The translations under genes and the position numbers were made by a program. Positions 45,002-55,800 of a stretch of DNA of 64,000 nt are shown here, one piece after another. Source of the stretch: Lepas anatifera (taxonomy: Eukaryota; Arthropoda; Thecostraca; Lepadidae); assembly GCA_034440635.1 (NCBI GenBank), contig JAOTON010001601.1:1-64000 (forward strand), read 5' to 3'. The notes under the pieces are model-generated. The model was not told the origin of the DNA. It saw only the letters and a program-made list of their open reading frames with translations, and made no database searches. Within the stretch, counting starts at the first letter, position 1. Every line of letters begins with the position of its first letter.

Positions 45002-45742
45002 ATATACAGAAAACCAACCCACGGAGAAAAATATCTAAGCTTTCAATCACACCATAGCAGACAACACAAAGAAGCAGTAGTCAGGACTCTTATAAATAGG
45101 GGGAAAACCATCTCATCAGAAGAAACAGACAGGACACACGAGATCAAACACGTAGAACAGGTTCTACAGAAAAATCACTATCCCAAAACATTCATAAAAA
45201 ACACACACAGAAAAATCCAACGCCAGGAATCTCGACAAGAAAACAACCAACTAGAGAAAGGGGAAACAAAACCCACAGTAGTCATTCCATATGTCCGAGG
45301 TATTTCAGAACGTATCGTGCGTTTAATAAAACCATACGCAAAAACACAAACCAAACCGGCAACAAACCTAAAAAAATATACTAGTAAAGCCAAAGGACAA
45401 AAGACACAAACACCAAAACAAAGAAGAAGTCTACCAGTACACATGTCAATGCGGAAAAAAATACATAGAGGAAACGTGTAGGACCATAAAAACGCGACAA
45501 CAAGAACATAAAAGAGCTATAGAAAACGAGGACCACAACCACTCTGGACTGGCCAAACACATTTTAGACACCGGACACAACATTAAATGGGATGACGTCA
45601 AAATCCTAGAGTATGAAAACCATTGGAGAAAAAGAAAAATAAAGAAGGCATCTTCATCGCAAAAACACAACAAAACCAACTACTAAATACAAACTCAGGC
45701 ATTCCAATGCCAGAAATTTACCAGGTTCTTCGCTCTTCATAA
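45002..45742 (+). pseudogene. 5'-truncated, frameshifted second Penelope-like copy
   Basis: It begins at the equivalent of residue ~620 of the intact ORF (YRKPTHGEKYLSFQ, although here KYLSFQSHH) and runs to the same C-terminus and TAA at 45740-45742. Single-base losses break the frame, for example near 45380 and 45645. The GIY-YIG core retains the 'CQCGK' and 'ETCRTIKTRQQEH' stretches, but Tyr-Val-Gly-Glu-Thr is altered to an Ile-Glu-Glu-Thr-like form. The 3' region (45743-46080) matches 41890-42218 inverted, including the ATT-rich tract. Confidence 0.9.
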
Positions 45743-46702
45743 AAAGTAAAGAATGATAATAATAATGAATAATAATGATAATGGTAGTAACAACGATAAT
45801 AATAGTAGCAAAACAATAACAAATAAAAAGTATCTCAATGCTGCATGTTCGTCAGGTATACCTAGACTGTAACCTTCCCGTGTGTGCACTGTATTTGCCT
45901 CTGTGACTCCTAACTCACTTAATTATATTGTTGAACTTGTATATTACTTATTCTTGGGCAAGAAATAGCAAGTAGAATGTTAGGTCTTAGCACGAGTGTG
46001 TTGCGATGTTTTTCAAACTTGTATAGTATTGAATTAGGCGCTGGCTAAGCAATCTTTTCGCTGACGAAGATAGTCGAATGGCCCTCGAAAGCTACGAAAA
46101 TATAACCGAAATACGACTGGTGTCTGAAATAACTTCTACAAGAACTGAATATGTCCCAGTCAAACACCATTTACCGCAACATTTTGATAATAATTTTTAC
46201 CTAATTGAGCTAGAGCGTTGAATTAAACCTCATCGTGTATGTCTTGTCACTGGCTTTCATTTGATATACGGCAAGGCCACTTTCTGACCTCCCGTGACCT
46301 CAGGTCATATTGGGTCACGAGGTGACCCCTGGAGGTCAAACCACTGGCGGGAGGTCATTACTTTTCACATAGCGGTAAAAGGCCTGGCATATTCCTATCA
46401 AATGCACTTTACCAGCTCTCAATATCTCTAATGGCATAAGAGCCATGCCCAGTTTTCTTAAGTATTGCATATTTGAGTGAAAATAGCCTATCGTGACCTA
46501 GCTTGACCTCTGGAGGTCAGACTATTGACCTGAACGCTTAAACATGCGAAGTAATATCTTACTGAATTCACGCGAGTTTTCTAATGCACGTTACAGATTT
46601 GTGCAAACCCCATATTTTCGGAGTTAGAGGTGGCCATGGATGCCCCCGGTGGGGCGAAGGTGGCGCCGGACCCCGGTGGGGCACGGGTTAAAGGACAAAA
46701 TT

Positions 46703-46809
46703 GGCCTGTTTTGCAGTTATGGCTGCTATTGACCAGATTTTGGAACACATTTGTATGGTCACTAAATTGAGAAACTGACATTAACGCATCGATTCATATG
46801 TTATACACT
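46703..46809 (+). repeat. Direct repeat X, right copy
   Basis: Same-orientation match to 37515-37635 on the other side of the nested complex, separated from its TTAA by 11 bp. Confidence 0.75.
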
Positions 46810-46971
46810 AGGGTGTTTCAGCCCACTATAGTAAAATTTTGTTTGTATGGAACGAAGTCATATCGACTTTCCCCCAGCTCTATACGTAAAACTGAATCGA
46901 TTGACACCCTTAAAAGCAAAATAAAAAGACATTTAGAGGTCGCGCACTTTTATCACCAAAAACCATTACAC

Positions 46972-47111
46972 TTGAAAGAGGTGCATTCTTTCTTGCTGCG
47001 CTTGGGTAGAGCCCTCAGATGGAGTTCCAGCACCCGGAGCAGGTACTGCTTCTGGTTCTCGTCCTTGACGAATCCGTTGAACCTCTTGATGAGGGCGATC
47101 TCTCTTTTCCA
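46972..47111 (-). CDS. Possible exon of an unrecognised host gene
   Basis: The minus strand reads W then KREIALIKRFNGFVK, DENQKQYLLRVLELHLRA and LPKRSKKECTSF, a well-balanced amphipathic coding stretch of about 46 codons. It is preceded immediately by ATAAAAACAG (acceptor AG at 47112-47113), with an in-frame TAA three codons upstream. On the downstream side the frame meets either a weak donor (TCAA|GTGTAA, exon edge 46972) or a stop 6 codons on. Base composition is higher in GC than the surroundings. The antisense plus-strand frame is low-quality by comparison. I cannot name the family. Confidence 0.45.
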
Positions 47112-47277
47112 CTGTTTTTATCTTGAGTCGAAAGCTAAAGTTGTTGTGGCGTCCCATTTGATATAATAATTTTTCCCATATGTAGGAGTATCGCAACAGA
47201 ATCGACGCATATATTCTAAATTCAACGTAATAACATAGTATAAGCCACATCAAACGATCAAGCAATTACTGGTCAAA

Positions 47278-47413
47278 CAAAAGGACAGGATAGACAACCG
47301 GAAAAACCAAGCCCAGTATACAAGATGGAATGTAATGACTGTCCAAAAATATACATTGGAGAAAGCAAAAGCATGATGAAAGTCCGACAAGACGAACACC
47401 GAAAATCTGGCTG
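47278..47413 (+). pseudogene. Fragment of a different Penelope-like GIY-YIG endonuclease
   Basis: A short frame encodes PVYKMECNDCPKIYIGES and then KVRQDEHRKSG before a TGA. This is the CxxC, YIGE and R-x4-EH core of the GIY-YIG domain. It differs clearly from the copy at 42219, so it derives from another lineage. No reverse transcriptase is attached. Confidence 0.75.
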
Positions 47414-48239
47414 ACTTGATCTTAAAAGATGCAAATTAAGGGACTTGATTTCGCTTCATTTGACCTCATATTTTTTAGAATAAATTCACATAAAATGCAG
47501 CAAAAATGTTTTAAGAATAATGATAAGGATTGCCTAACAATACTTGAATAGCTTAACAGTCTCTAAATAACGAATATTATGTAATTTTCTGCGGCAAAAT
47601 GTTGGGTCAATAATTAGCAGGACACTTCCTTTGCACCGTTTACCCCCTTACCGCGATTACCAAGTCAGCAATAAAACTGTTTTGTCTTAGATTTTTTGAA
47701 CAACATGTTTATCAATTGAATTTAAAAAATCCAAAATGAGACAATTTTTATGTATTTAATGTTTAAATAAGCGAAAGCTAGTCCCATCCTCTACTACTCT
47801 GGTTCCGAGCGGGTCCCGAGGCCCCGCCCCCAACATCTGGCAAACTGTGCACCTATTGGTCCATGCTTTAAATCCGGTCAAAGTTATCTATTACTTTGAA
47901 CAGCACTGCAAACATTAAAAATCTTCGTACTCAATCCGGAGGCTATATATAATCCATTGTTCTATCTATCTAATCTATCTATATATCATCTTCATATATC
48001 AATCTTCCAGAACTTGTACAACGTGTCTTCGGCTACATCTTTGAAACACTTAAGTGAGGAAAAACATCAAAGTCACATATTTCGTTGCAAGAAACACGGA
48101 GCACTCAGAAAAGCAGCCGACGAACTCACCTTCAGCTGATCAGCTTCTAATAAACACGCATGATAAATGCAAAAACTTGGATTTATTAAGTATCAACACT
48201 CTTTGATCTACGGTTGCATGACTGTTTTTTATACATGTG
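47414..48239. other. No gene recognised
   Basis: AT-rich with a TCTA/TATC microsatellite-like patch at 47958-48000. No domain seen. Confidence 0.45.
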
Positions 48240-48929
48240 TCATTCCAGGACAAATCGTCGGGGTAGGCACCAAAAAATTCGCCATGACCCCTCAGATTTC
48301 CACCAAATTTTGTACCCAAGGTCACTAATGCAAAATACAAATTCGGGCCCATTTTCAGGTCCCAAGGTCAAAGAGGTAACCAGATAGAGGTGATCAAAGT
48401 TTCGAGGCCAACGCAAACATTGAAGCAGTAATAATTTTGTATCGTAAAAGTGACTGGTTGAAATCAATTAAAATTGCTACCAATGAATAGAAAATACACG
48501 GGCTATATGAAAATAAAAACTTTGATCTCAGGTCAGGTTTTGACCTCGTGCCCTTGTGACCTTTTCTTTATATTAATAGTTTAAAAATGTCCAATTTTAA
48601 AATTTTCATCTGTCCACTGGGTGGTCCTCAGGGTATAAGTTAACCAGTGCACTGGTTAGCCACCACAGCAGTGGTGGGTCATTTTTTCTTTGTAACTCAG
48701 ATTAACTAGCAGGTCACAAGAGGTCATAACCTCGGGTAAAACGCTCACTGCAAGTACCTTTCGTGCGGATACGCTGCAATATGGCTGATATGGATGTCAA
48801 ATGAAAGCTGATTACTTAGCTACCATATATTTCGTAACATTATTTGTGCCTTAAATCTGAAACGACCCTTGTGACCTGACTTGACTTAATGACCTAGCAT
48901 GACCTTACATGTCATTTAAAAGAAAAGTA
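48240..48929. repeat. AGGTCA-rich repeat segment
   Basis: Several TGACCT/AGGTCA words and 'ggtcactaatgcaaaatacaa'-type sequence, leading into the left arm of the foldback at 48930. No clean TTAA ends. Confidence 0.45.
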
Positions 48930-50430
48930 CGCAAATACATCGTTACCGATTCCATTGCAAGGCCTGACAGGTTTTTTGTGCTCCGGATATGCTGGAGCAT
49001 TACAAAGCCATGCCGAACTCGAGTGACCTTAGTTCATGACCTAAAATGACCTCTGCTTTTTATCACATTAAACCATAGTCGTGACGCCTACCATTTAAAA
49101 GGGCATTTGGCCGCCAGTTTGTTGCTATCAGATGATTCACGCATGTTAGGATCCTGTGGATGGAGCATAACATTTCCCCTGTGGTATAATGTGTCTTGAG
49201 CTTTACGCGTTGTGACAACAAATATGCAATCATCAATAATACCAAACAACAAAACTTGAACGAAAATAGTTTGTTTTAAAATCTGATACGATATCAACGG
49301 CCAAAATTGGGACAAAAACACTTTGTTTCAGTTTTCATATGCACACCATTTCATTCAACATTTTTCACTTCCACACAGACTTCAGCCCTGCACACTTCGA
49401 ACACAGTGCTCGACAGAGGACGACATAGGATACGCAGCAGCTGTTGTCATGTCCAGCGGAACGATGCAATTAACTGTTATAATGCCTTTACCAGCCTGGT
49501 GTCACGGAAGCGTTTTTCCAGCTTGTTGGCCATACTGGCTAGGGCAGCACTCGTCACAAAAATAACTTAATATTATCCCTGAGGCTCGTTTTGTAGTTAG
49601 CAAAAATTATTCAGCTCATAAAAGTTGCTCCTTCTCTGTTATTTTAAGACCCACGCAGTATACGACACACTTCAGAGCCATCATTACAATCACACGCCTT
49701 TTTTCTCATTTGAAGTGGTGAAAAAGTGCCACTCGCGCTCAATGCCATAATCCAGTTGATGGTGACAGATATTCGAAAAGGTGTACTGGTTTTTAACTGT
49801 CTGGTGCAACCAGCTGGGGATTAATGTAGTTTTTGGATGCCCAGATGAGAGTATCAGATGTGTGGAATTAGTACAGACTGAACGGTTGCGAATTCCGCTG
49901 TGTTGTGCCCGAGAAAATCAGAAGTAAAACAAAAAACTTTGCTGGCTCTTAAGAGTGTAAAGAACAAATTGATGTATTCCCAACACTGAAGGTTGTCCTA
50001 ATGAAAGCGCTGCGTTGAATCTTGTGCGAAAAGATTAAAATAATCTGTTCAAATATTTTTGTATCCTAATGTTGTCGGTTGGTATCGTATCAGATGTTTG
50101 AGACATACTGTTTTTGTTCCAGTTTTGCCGTTTGGTTTTGTTTATGGTTGCATATTTCTTGCCTCAATGCGTACAACTCAAGACCAATTATGCCACAGGG
50201 AAATGTCATGCTCTATCCACAGGATCTTTACACTGTGAAGCATCTGGTAACAACAAACTGGTGGCCAAATGACCTTTCAAATCGACTATGGTGAAACGTG
50301 ATAAAATAGCAGAGGTTATTTTAGGTCATGAACTAAGGTTACCCAAGTTTGGCATGACTTTGTAATGCTCCAACATATCCGGAGCACAATGAACCTTTCA
50401 AGCCTTGAAATGAAATCGGTATTTATTTTT
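48930..50430. repeat. Large foldback: ~370-bp inverted arms around a ~750-bp spacer
   Basis: The left arm (about 48930-49315) contains 'tgctccggatatgctggagc', 'ttagttcatgacctaaaatg' and 'gatacgatatcaa'. The right arm (about 50060-50430) carries their reverse complements, for example 'gctccaacatatccggagca' and 'attttaggtcatgaactaag'. Arms are diverged by point changes. Spacer frames (49307-49570) show no domain. It may be a foldback DNA element or an inverted pair of one repeat. Confidence 0.7.
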
Positions 50431-51289
50431 TTAACTTCATCAGACCGCTCCGCAAAAAACGTGTGGCTATTCTTAGCCTGGAACTCATTTGTACATAAGA
50501 TTATTCGGCTAGATTGACCGATTACCTATTAATGTTAGGTGCACAGAATCGTTTTATATCGTAATTCTTAAGTCTGCCGTAACCATGCTTGTGCAGGGGG
50601 CTGTTCCTTCTTGCTTTTCGGTTCGCTTGGATAGCTGTTTTCGGATCAGGGTCAGCAGCCATTTTGAATTTAAATTCTTGATAACAGACCAGAATCACTA
50701 AACAACTGAGTGCATAAGTAAACGGACCGCAGGATGTGAAAACAGGTAGAATGCAGCAGACGTTGCACGGTCCGGAAGTAGCAGTCTTGTAAAATGTTCT
50801 GAAGTATCATAGGAAGACTTAAAATACGTATCAGAAGCCGTATGTTCATTGGGGCAAATGTGATCGAACTAAGCGTTATCAAGGACGGAAATTAAAACTC
50901 CAGCGTTGACAAAAAAGACCAGAAATAAACAGAGCCAACGCAAGCAGTCAAACATACGGGACCGCTCAGCGAACGCTCTGTTATCTAGCCTTATCCTTAA
51001 TTCCATTGACGATAGTTGTAGTGTCTACATAGAAGACATAATATCGAGTTTCCTGGCAAACATTTAGAGTTTCCGAGCAACATTGAGTTTTCAGGTAGCG
51101 ACGTATTTGCGTACTTTTTAAAAAATTGTTAATTTAAAGAAAATGTCACATGGTCACGGGATCAAAACCTGACCTGAGCCCAAAGAATTTATTTTTGTTA
51201 TATAGCCTGTTGTATCTTCTATCCATTGGTATCAATTTTTAATCAATTTCGATCAGCCGCTTTTAAGGTAAAAAATTATTTCTGCTTCA
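50431..51289. other. No gene recognised
   Basis: AT-rich sequence up to the LINE. The last ~60 bases may be LINE 5' flank or UTR. Confidence 0.45.
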
Positions 51290-52176
51290 ATGTTGGGGAA
51301 ACAACGCGTGGACGAGGATATCCGCGGAGAGCTCGTCAAACTCCTGAGGGAGAGTTTCCCGCACATCCCGCTCACAAGAGACAGCTTCTCGGCGGCTCAC
51401 AGGCTCCCTGGTGACGGCGTGGTCATCTGCGCCTTCAGGGACCGAGACCTCAGAGACCGATTTTACCAGGAGCGGTTGAGCCTGAGGAGAGTGTCGACTC
51501 CACATGACCATCGCATTTACATCAGCGAGTCTTTGACACCTAAGAACAGAGAAATATTCGGTGAGCTCCTCACAATGAGGAGAAAGCAGCGAGTGTGGAC
51601 AGTGTTCACGAACAGCGGAATCCCGGGGTATAAACTCACCAGAGACTCTCCTTCGATGCGAGTGACCTCCCTACAACAGGTCCGGGACCTGTGGCGTAAG
51701 CTCAGGGAGGCGCGCGAGACCGCCCATTCTCTTGCGCCTGGCAGCGCCCCTGTGCCTCCTGTCCAGAGCAGAGTCCAGTCGGCAGACTTTCCAGCGCCGG
51801 CACGACCTCGATCAGCTGACCACGGACAGAGGCGGCCTCAGTCGCGGGTAATCCTCAGTTGGCGGACAACGGCGTTTCCCGCGCAGGATCATCGACCATG
51901 GGCGAAGTAGCTTCGCGAAATGGAACGCAGCAACCGACAGCTAGCAGAGGTGGCGCCGCTTCCCTCGTTTCTACTGGTGTGTCGGACAACAGTCTGGCCC
52001 CCTCACCTTCTCCTGCTGGCGGCGCGACTGCCGCTGGCAACCGAGTGGTGACATCACGCGTGTGCAGTGTGACCGCTGCGGGGAGCGACCCCGTGCCGGC
52101 GCAGGCAGTAAGTGACCCCGAGGTTGGGGAAGCGGGAGTGCCGGATGTGGCGAAGTCTCTCGCCAGTGGTCATTAG
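51290..52176 (+). pseudogene. ORF1 of an L1/Tx1-like LINE, 5'-truncated, one frameshift
   Basis: The frame opens inside an RRM-like segment (RVDEDIRGELVKLL, then AAHRLPGDGVVICAF) and continues to IYISESLTPKNREIFGELL followed by KQRVWTVFTNSGIPGYKL. That is the 'I-x-E-x-LT-x-x-N-x-x-LF' region shared by LINE ORF1 and FP-like proteins that bind nucleic acid. A frame change near 51850 leads into a Ser/Ala/Gly-rich tail ending at 52176. The usual N-terminal coiled coil is missing, so the copy is truncated or rearranged at its 5' end. ORF2 follows 665 bp later. Confidence 0.7.
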
Positions 52177-52841
52177 CGCGGAATTGGATGCCACCTCCCG
52201 TGTGCTTGTGCGTGATATATACATATTTTCTCTTTGGTATCCGTGACCAAACTCAACCAAATGCATCTCCACCTGAGTGCAACCGAACTCTTCGTCGCCA
52301 ATTGGATGATCGCCAAGTACGGAACTTCTCCAAAGGTATTGTCTGAAGTGAGAATTGGATTAGCCTTCAGTTGTTATAGGTGTGTAATCGAGCCGTTTAA
52401 TACGATGTTTTGCGTGTTTTTTGAATCAAATGTATTTCTGGATTAGTGAGTTTAACAAACGTAGGTATCTTGAGGGAATTTTTTTTGCGCATGTTCATTT
52501 TATTGTGACAGCAGTGAAATGAAAAGAGTTAGTGTTATTATATTGCGGCTGCGCATCCCAGCCGTGTCAGGGCCTCTTATGTGTGTTGGCTTCATTTCGT
52601 GTACCAGCGGTTTTTTGCTCTTTATTTTCTTGTATACTTTGTCTCTTATGTTTGATATCAGCCTTTGTTGCGCAGCACGGTCCGTAACAGACACGAAACG
52701 CTTCAGACACATGGGCCACAGTTGCAGTAGCCAAAAGTCACTTAATCACAATAGAACAAGTGCAGATCCTTTGAAAGTCCTTAGGGGCTCTATTCAGATG
52801 TTCGCAATTACAATGGTCGACTTAACTACAACTTTGTCCTG
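52177..52841. other. LINE inter-ORF region or inserted sequence
   Basis: Separates ORF1 and ORF2 relics. It is more AT-rich than ORF1. The minus-strand frame at 52500-52712 has no family motif. I see no target duplication that would prove an insertion. Confidence 0.4.
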
Positions 52842-55800
52842 ATGAGTTTTTCTGCTCCTAACAATCCAACGCTCACATTGGCCTCGATTAATGTTAATGG
52901 TCTCCGTGCACAATTTGTATGTGGGTTACCAAAACGACGCAAAAATTCACCTGGCTAAAAGCACCTTAAATTTGATGTGATTTTGCTGCAAGAAACCCAC
53001 TCGTCAGATACAGACAGTCATATTTGGATTAATGAATGGGGAGGCCTTGGATACTTCGCTCATGGGGACAATAAAAGCAGGGGTGTAGGAATTTTGCTGC
53101 GACCAAACTCGGGACTCACTATGAGTAAAGTTTTTTTCAGATCCACAGGGTAGGTATTTGACGTTAGAGTTGGATTATAATGGAAGTAGTGTCACGGTTG
53201 GGAATTTTATGGCCCAAACACAGACAATACGAGAGCGATAGATGATTGTCTCACTAAAATTGATGAGTACGACAATACATTTATCATACTAGGGGGGATT
53301 TCAACTTTTGCTTAGATATCACAAAAGATAGGGAAAGTTCAGCACGCCGAGTTTCAAATCACGAAAAATCAAAGCAAGCTTTAAAAACATACATGGTTGA
53401 AAATGACCTTATTGATCTGTGGCGAGAGCTTAACCCACAAAAGAGGTTATACACGTGCTTGCGTTTGAATCCGCCGAGTAAATCCCGGATTGACTTCTTT
53501 TTGACAAGCGGAGGTGTACTGTTTACCCAGAAGAGCCCTCAAGCAAGCATACGAGACGGCTATTTATCCGATCACAGGATGGTAACCGTTTCAGTACACG
53601 TACCTATCATTGGCCAGGGTAGGTCTTTTTTGGAAATTTAATAACGATCTCCTTAAAGATGAAAAACTTCGTAGCAATGGTCAGACGGAAAATAAAAGAG
53701 ATTATACTAGATAACCAGAATAGTATAGCATCTAAAGTAATTTTATTTGAAATGCTACTTTGTGTTTTAAGGGGTCATGTTATACAATTTGCATCATACA
53801 AAAAGCGTAAATCACGTGAGAATCTTGAAAAGTTGGAACGAGACATTTTGAATTTGCAGGAAAATCCAGATTCAGATGCTCGAGAAATCGAAGCCCTCGT
53901 AGAGCAAAGGGATACACTTATACACGAAATAACCAGCAAAAGAATGTTCCAATCTAGGGCACGTTGGCGAGAATTGGCGGAGACGGGAAGCAAATATTTC
54001 CACGAATTGCAAAAGCGAAATAAACCTAGGAACATTTGCACGGCACTTTTGTCAAGGATAAGGGGAAAGATGGTCAAGAAGTAGCGACTAACAACACCGA
54101 CGATATGCTTGAAGAGGGACGGGAATTTTTCGAGGAATTGTATAGGCAAAGGTCGGTAGCCGTGGCTCCAGATTCATTCATAGCGGGTCTCCCCCGTTTG
54201 TCCCGGGAGGACACAGAGCACTGCAACAGTCCTTTAGACATTGATGAAGTAAGGCGAGCAGTTTTCTCAACCCGTAATAATACGTCACCCGGGCCCTCTG
54301 GTTATACCGGTGAGTTTTATAAGTTTTTTTGGCCAGAACTAAATCAGTTAATACACCTTGCTATTTGCGAAATATTTGAATCCAGAAACATGCCCGTCAA
54401 TATAAAACGTAGCATCACAGTCTTGATTCCGAAGAAAGGAAAAATAGCCGGATGTTAAGTAACTTACGACCGATAAGTCTTTTAAATACCTTCTATAAAA
54501 TTATCACTAAGTGTCTTGCCCTTCGGTTAGCTAATGTTAGCAATCATCTCATTAACAACGACCAGACTGGCTTTATTAAGGGTCGCTTTATAGGGGAAAA
54601 TATAAGACTCTTGCTTGATCTAAAAGCATATTGTATTTCCCATAATTATTCAGCCCTCCTCCTTGCTTGCGACGTAAAGAAAGCGTATGATTGCGTTGAT
54701 TGGCAGTATATGAAATACATACTTTCAGCAGCTGGGTTAGGAAACAAATTTCTCAGATGGATCGACGTGTTGTACGATAGAAATACCCAGTCTCCAACCA
54801 CAGCGGCGGTGCAGATTAACGGGAAAATATCACGTGATTATAAGATAGAGCGGGGCCTTAGGCAAGGTTGCCCCTTAAGCTGCCTTCTATTTTTGATCGT
54901 ATTTGAACCCCTTCTGGAGCGGATCAGAAGATGTGAGGCTATAAAGGGGGTTAATATTAATAATACTGATATCAAGATCACGAGTTTCGCGGACGATGTT
55001 ACCGTGATAATGAACGGCAGCTCACAGCCAATGTTAGCATGCTTAACTATTTTTGAAGATTTTAAAACGGTATCTGGCTTGGAACTAAATGTATCAAAGA
55101 CTCAAGCGCTATGGATAGGTCATGCTGCGAGTTCTAAACAGCCGATATGCACCGATTTTAACATTCAGTGGCCAAAGGGCTGTATTGAAATACTGGGGGT
55201 TAAAATACCAAATGATCAAGAAGTGAATATCACCAGCCTAAATAACGACGCCAAATTTGAAAATATTATTGCTCGACTCACTCCATGGGCCGGAAGAGGC
55301 TTAACTCCCTTTGGGCGTATATACTTGATAAAATCCGAACTGCTTTCACAGCTGATTTATCTCATGACAGTTCTTCCTTCTCCGAGCTTAGAGTTTGTTA
55401 AGAAGTTGGAGAGTGCCTTCTTCAAATTTATTTGGGGCGGCAAAAAAGATCGAATAAAGCGGGCAACTCTTAAAGCGAAATATAAGGATGGTGGGCTACA
55501 GGTCCCGGATGTTATATCTCAGTCGAACAGCCTAAAGATTGCGTGGGTTAGGAAATATATGGATGTAGAGAACAAGGCCAAGTGGAAGGATATAATGAAA
55601 GAAAAACTTCACCTAGGAAGAGACACCACTGTTTTGCATTGTGATAGCAACCCTGATACGATAAAGAAGTGGCTAAAAAGCAAATTTTGGGAGGAGGCAT
55701 GTTCAGCGTGGATGGTTATTAAGAAAGCAGAGGAAAATAGCGCAGGTAATATCCTTGCGAAAGTTATATGGGGCAATAGAGATATTAAAGTCGAAAGCAA

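Larger units (their letters stand above)
38182..46179 (-). mobile_element. Penelope-like element insertion complex with 13-bp target duplication
   Basis: The complex lies between two copies of CATTTTGATAATA. Reading leftwards on the minus strand it comprises a 5' leader (44985-44814), an intact ORF (44813-42219), a 3' region (42218-41881) and a terminal repeat piece (38255-38182). The last two are separated by a 3.6-kb nested insertion. To the right, in opposite orientation, is a 5'-truncated second copy (45002-46143) that runs through its 3' region into a repeated leader and the first codons of the ORF at 46151-46180. Partial tandem organisation with leader sequence repeated at the 3' side, and inverted truncated partners, are known for Penelope-like elements. 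Confidence 0.88.
37674..46687 (+). mobile_element. TTAA element of the AGGTCA family, split by an 8-kb insertion
   Basis: TTAA occurs at 37670-37673 and 46688-46691. The left end is CCCTCGCCCCACCGGGG. The inverted right end is CCCGTGCCCCACCGGGG. The left half (37674-38181, 508 bp) and right half (46193-46687, 495 bp) align end to end with the uninterrupted element at 40006-41032 taken in reverse complement. The break is the 13-bp CATTTTGATAATA, present on both sides (38169-38181 and 46180-46192). Without the insert the element is about 1.0 kb and non-coding. piggyBac-type mobilisation is inferred from TTAA plus CCC termini. Confidence 0.88.

Noticed and set aside
46798..47166. Plus-strand 122-codon frame with SSIRKTESIDTLKSKIKRHL, reminiscent of LINE C-termini
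   Set aside because: The resemblance is limited to about 25 residues, and the right half is antisense to a better minus-strand exon candidate.
49307..49570. Possible exon in the foldback spacer after a pyrimidine-rich acceptor-like tract
   Set aside because: No frame is clearly favoured and no domain is visible. The acceptor pattern alone is too weak.
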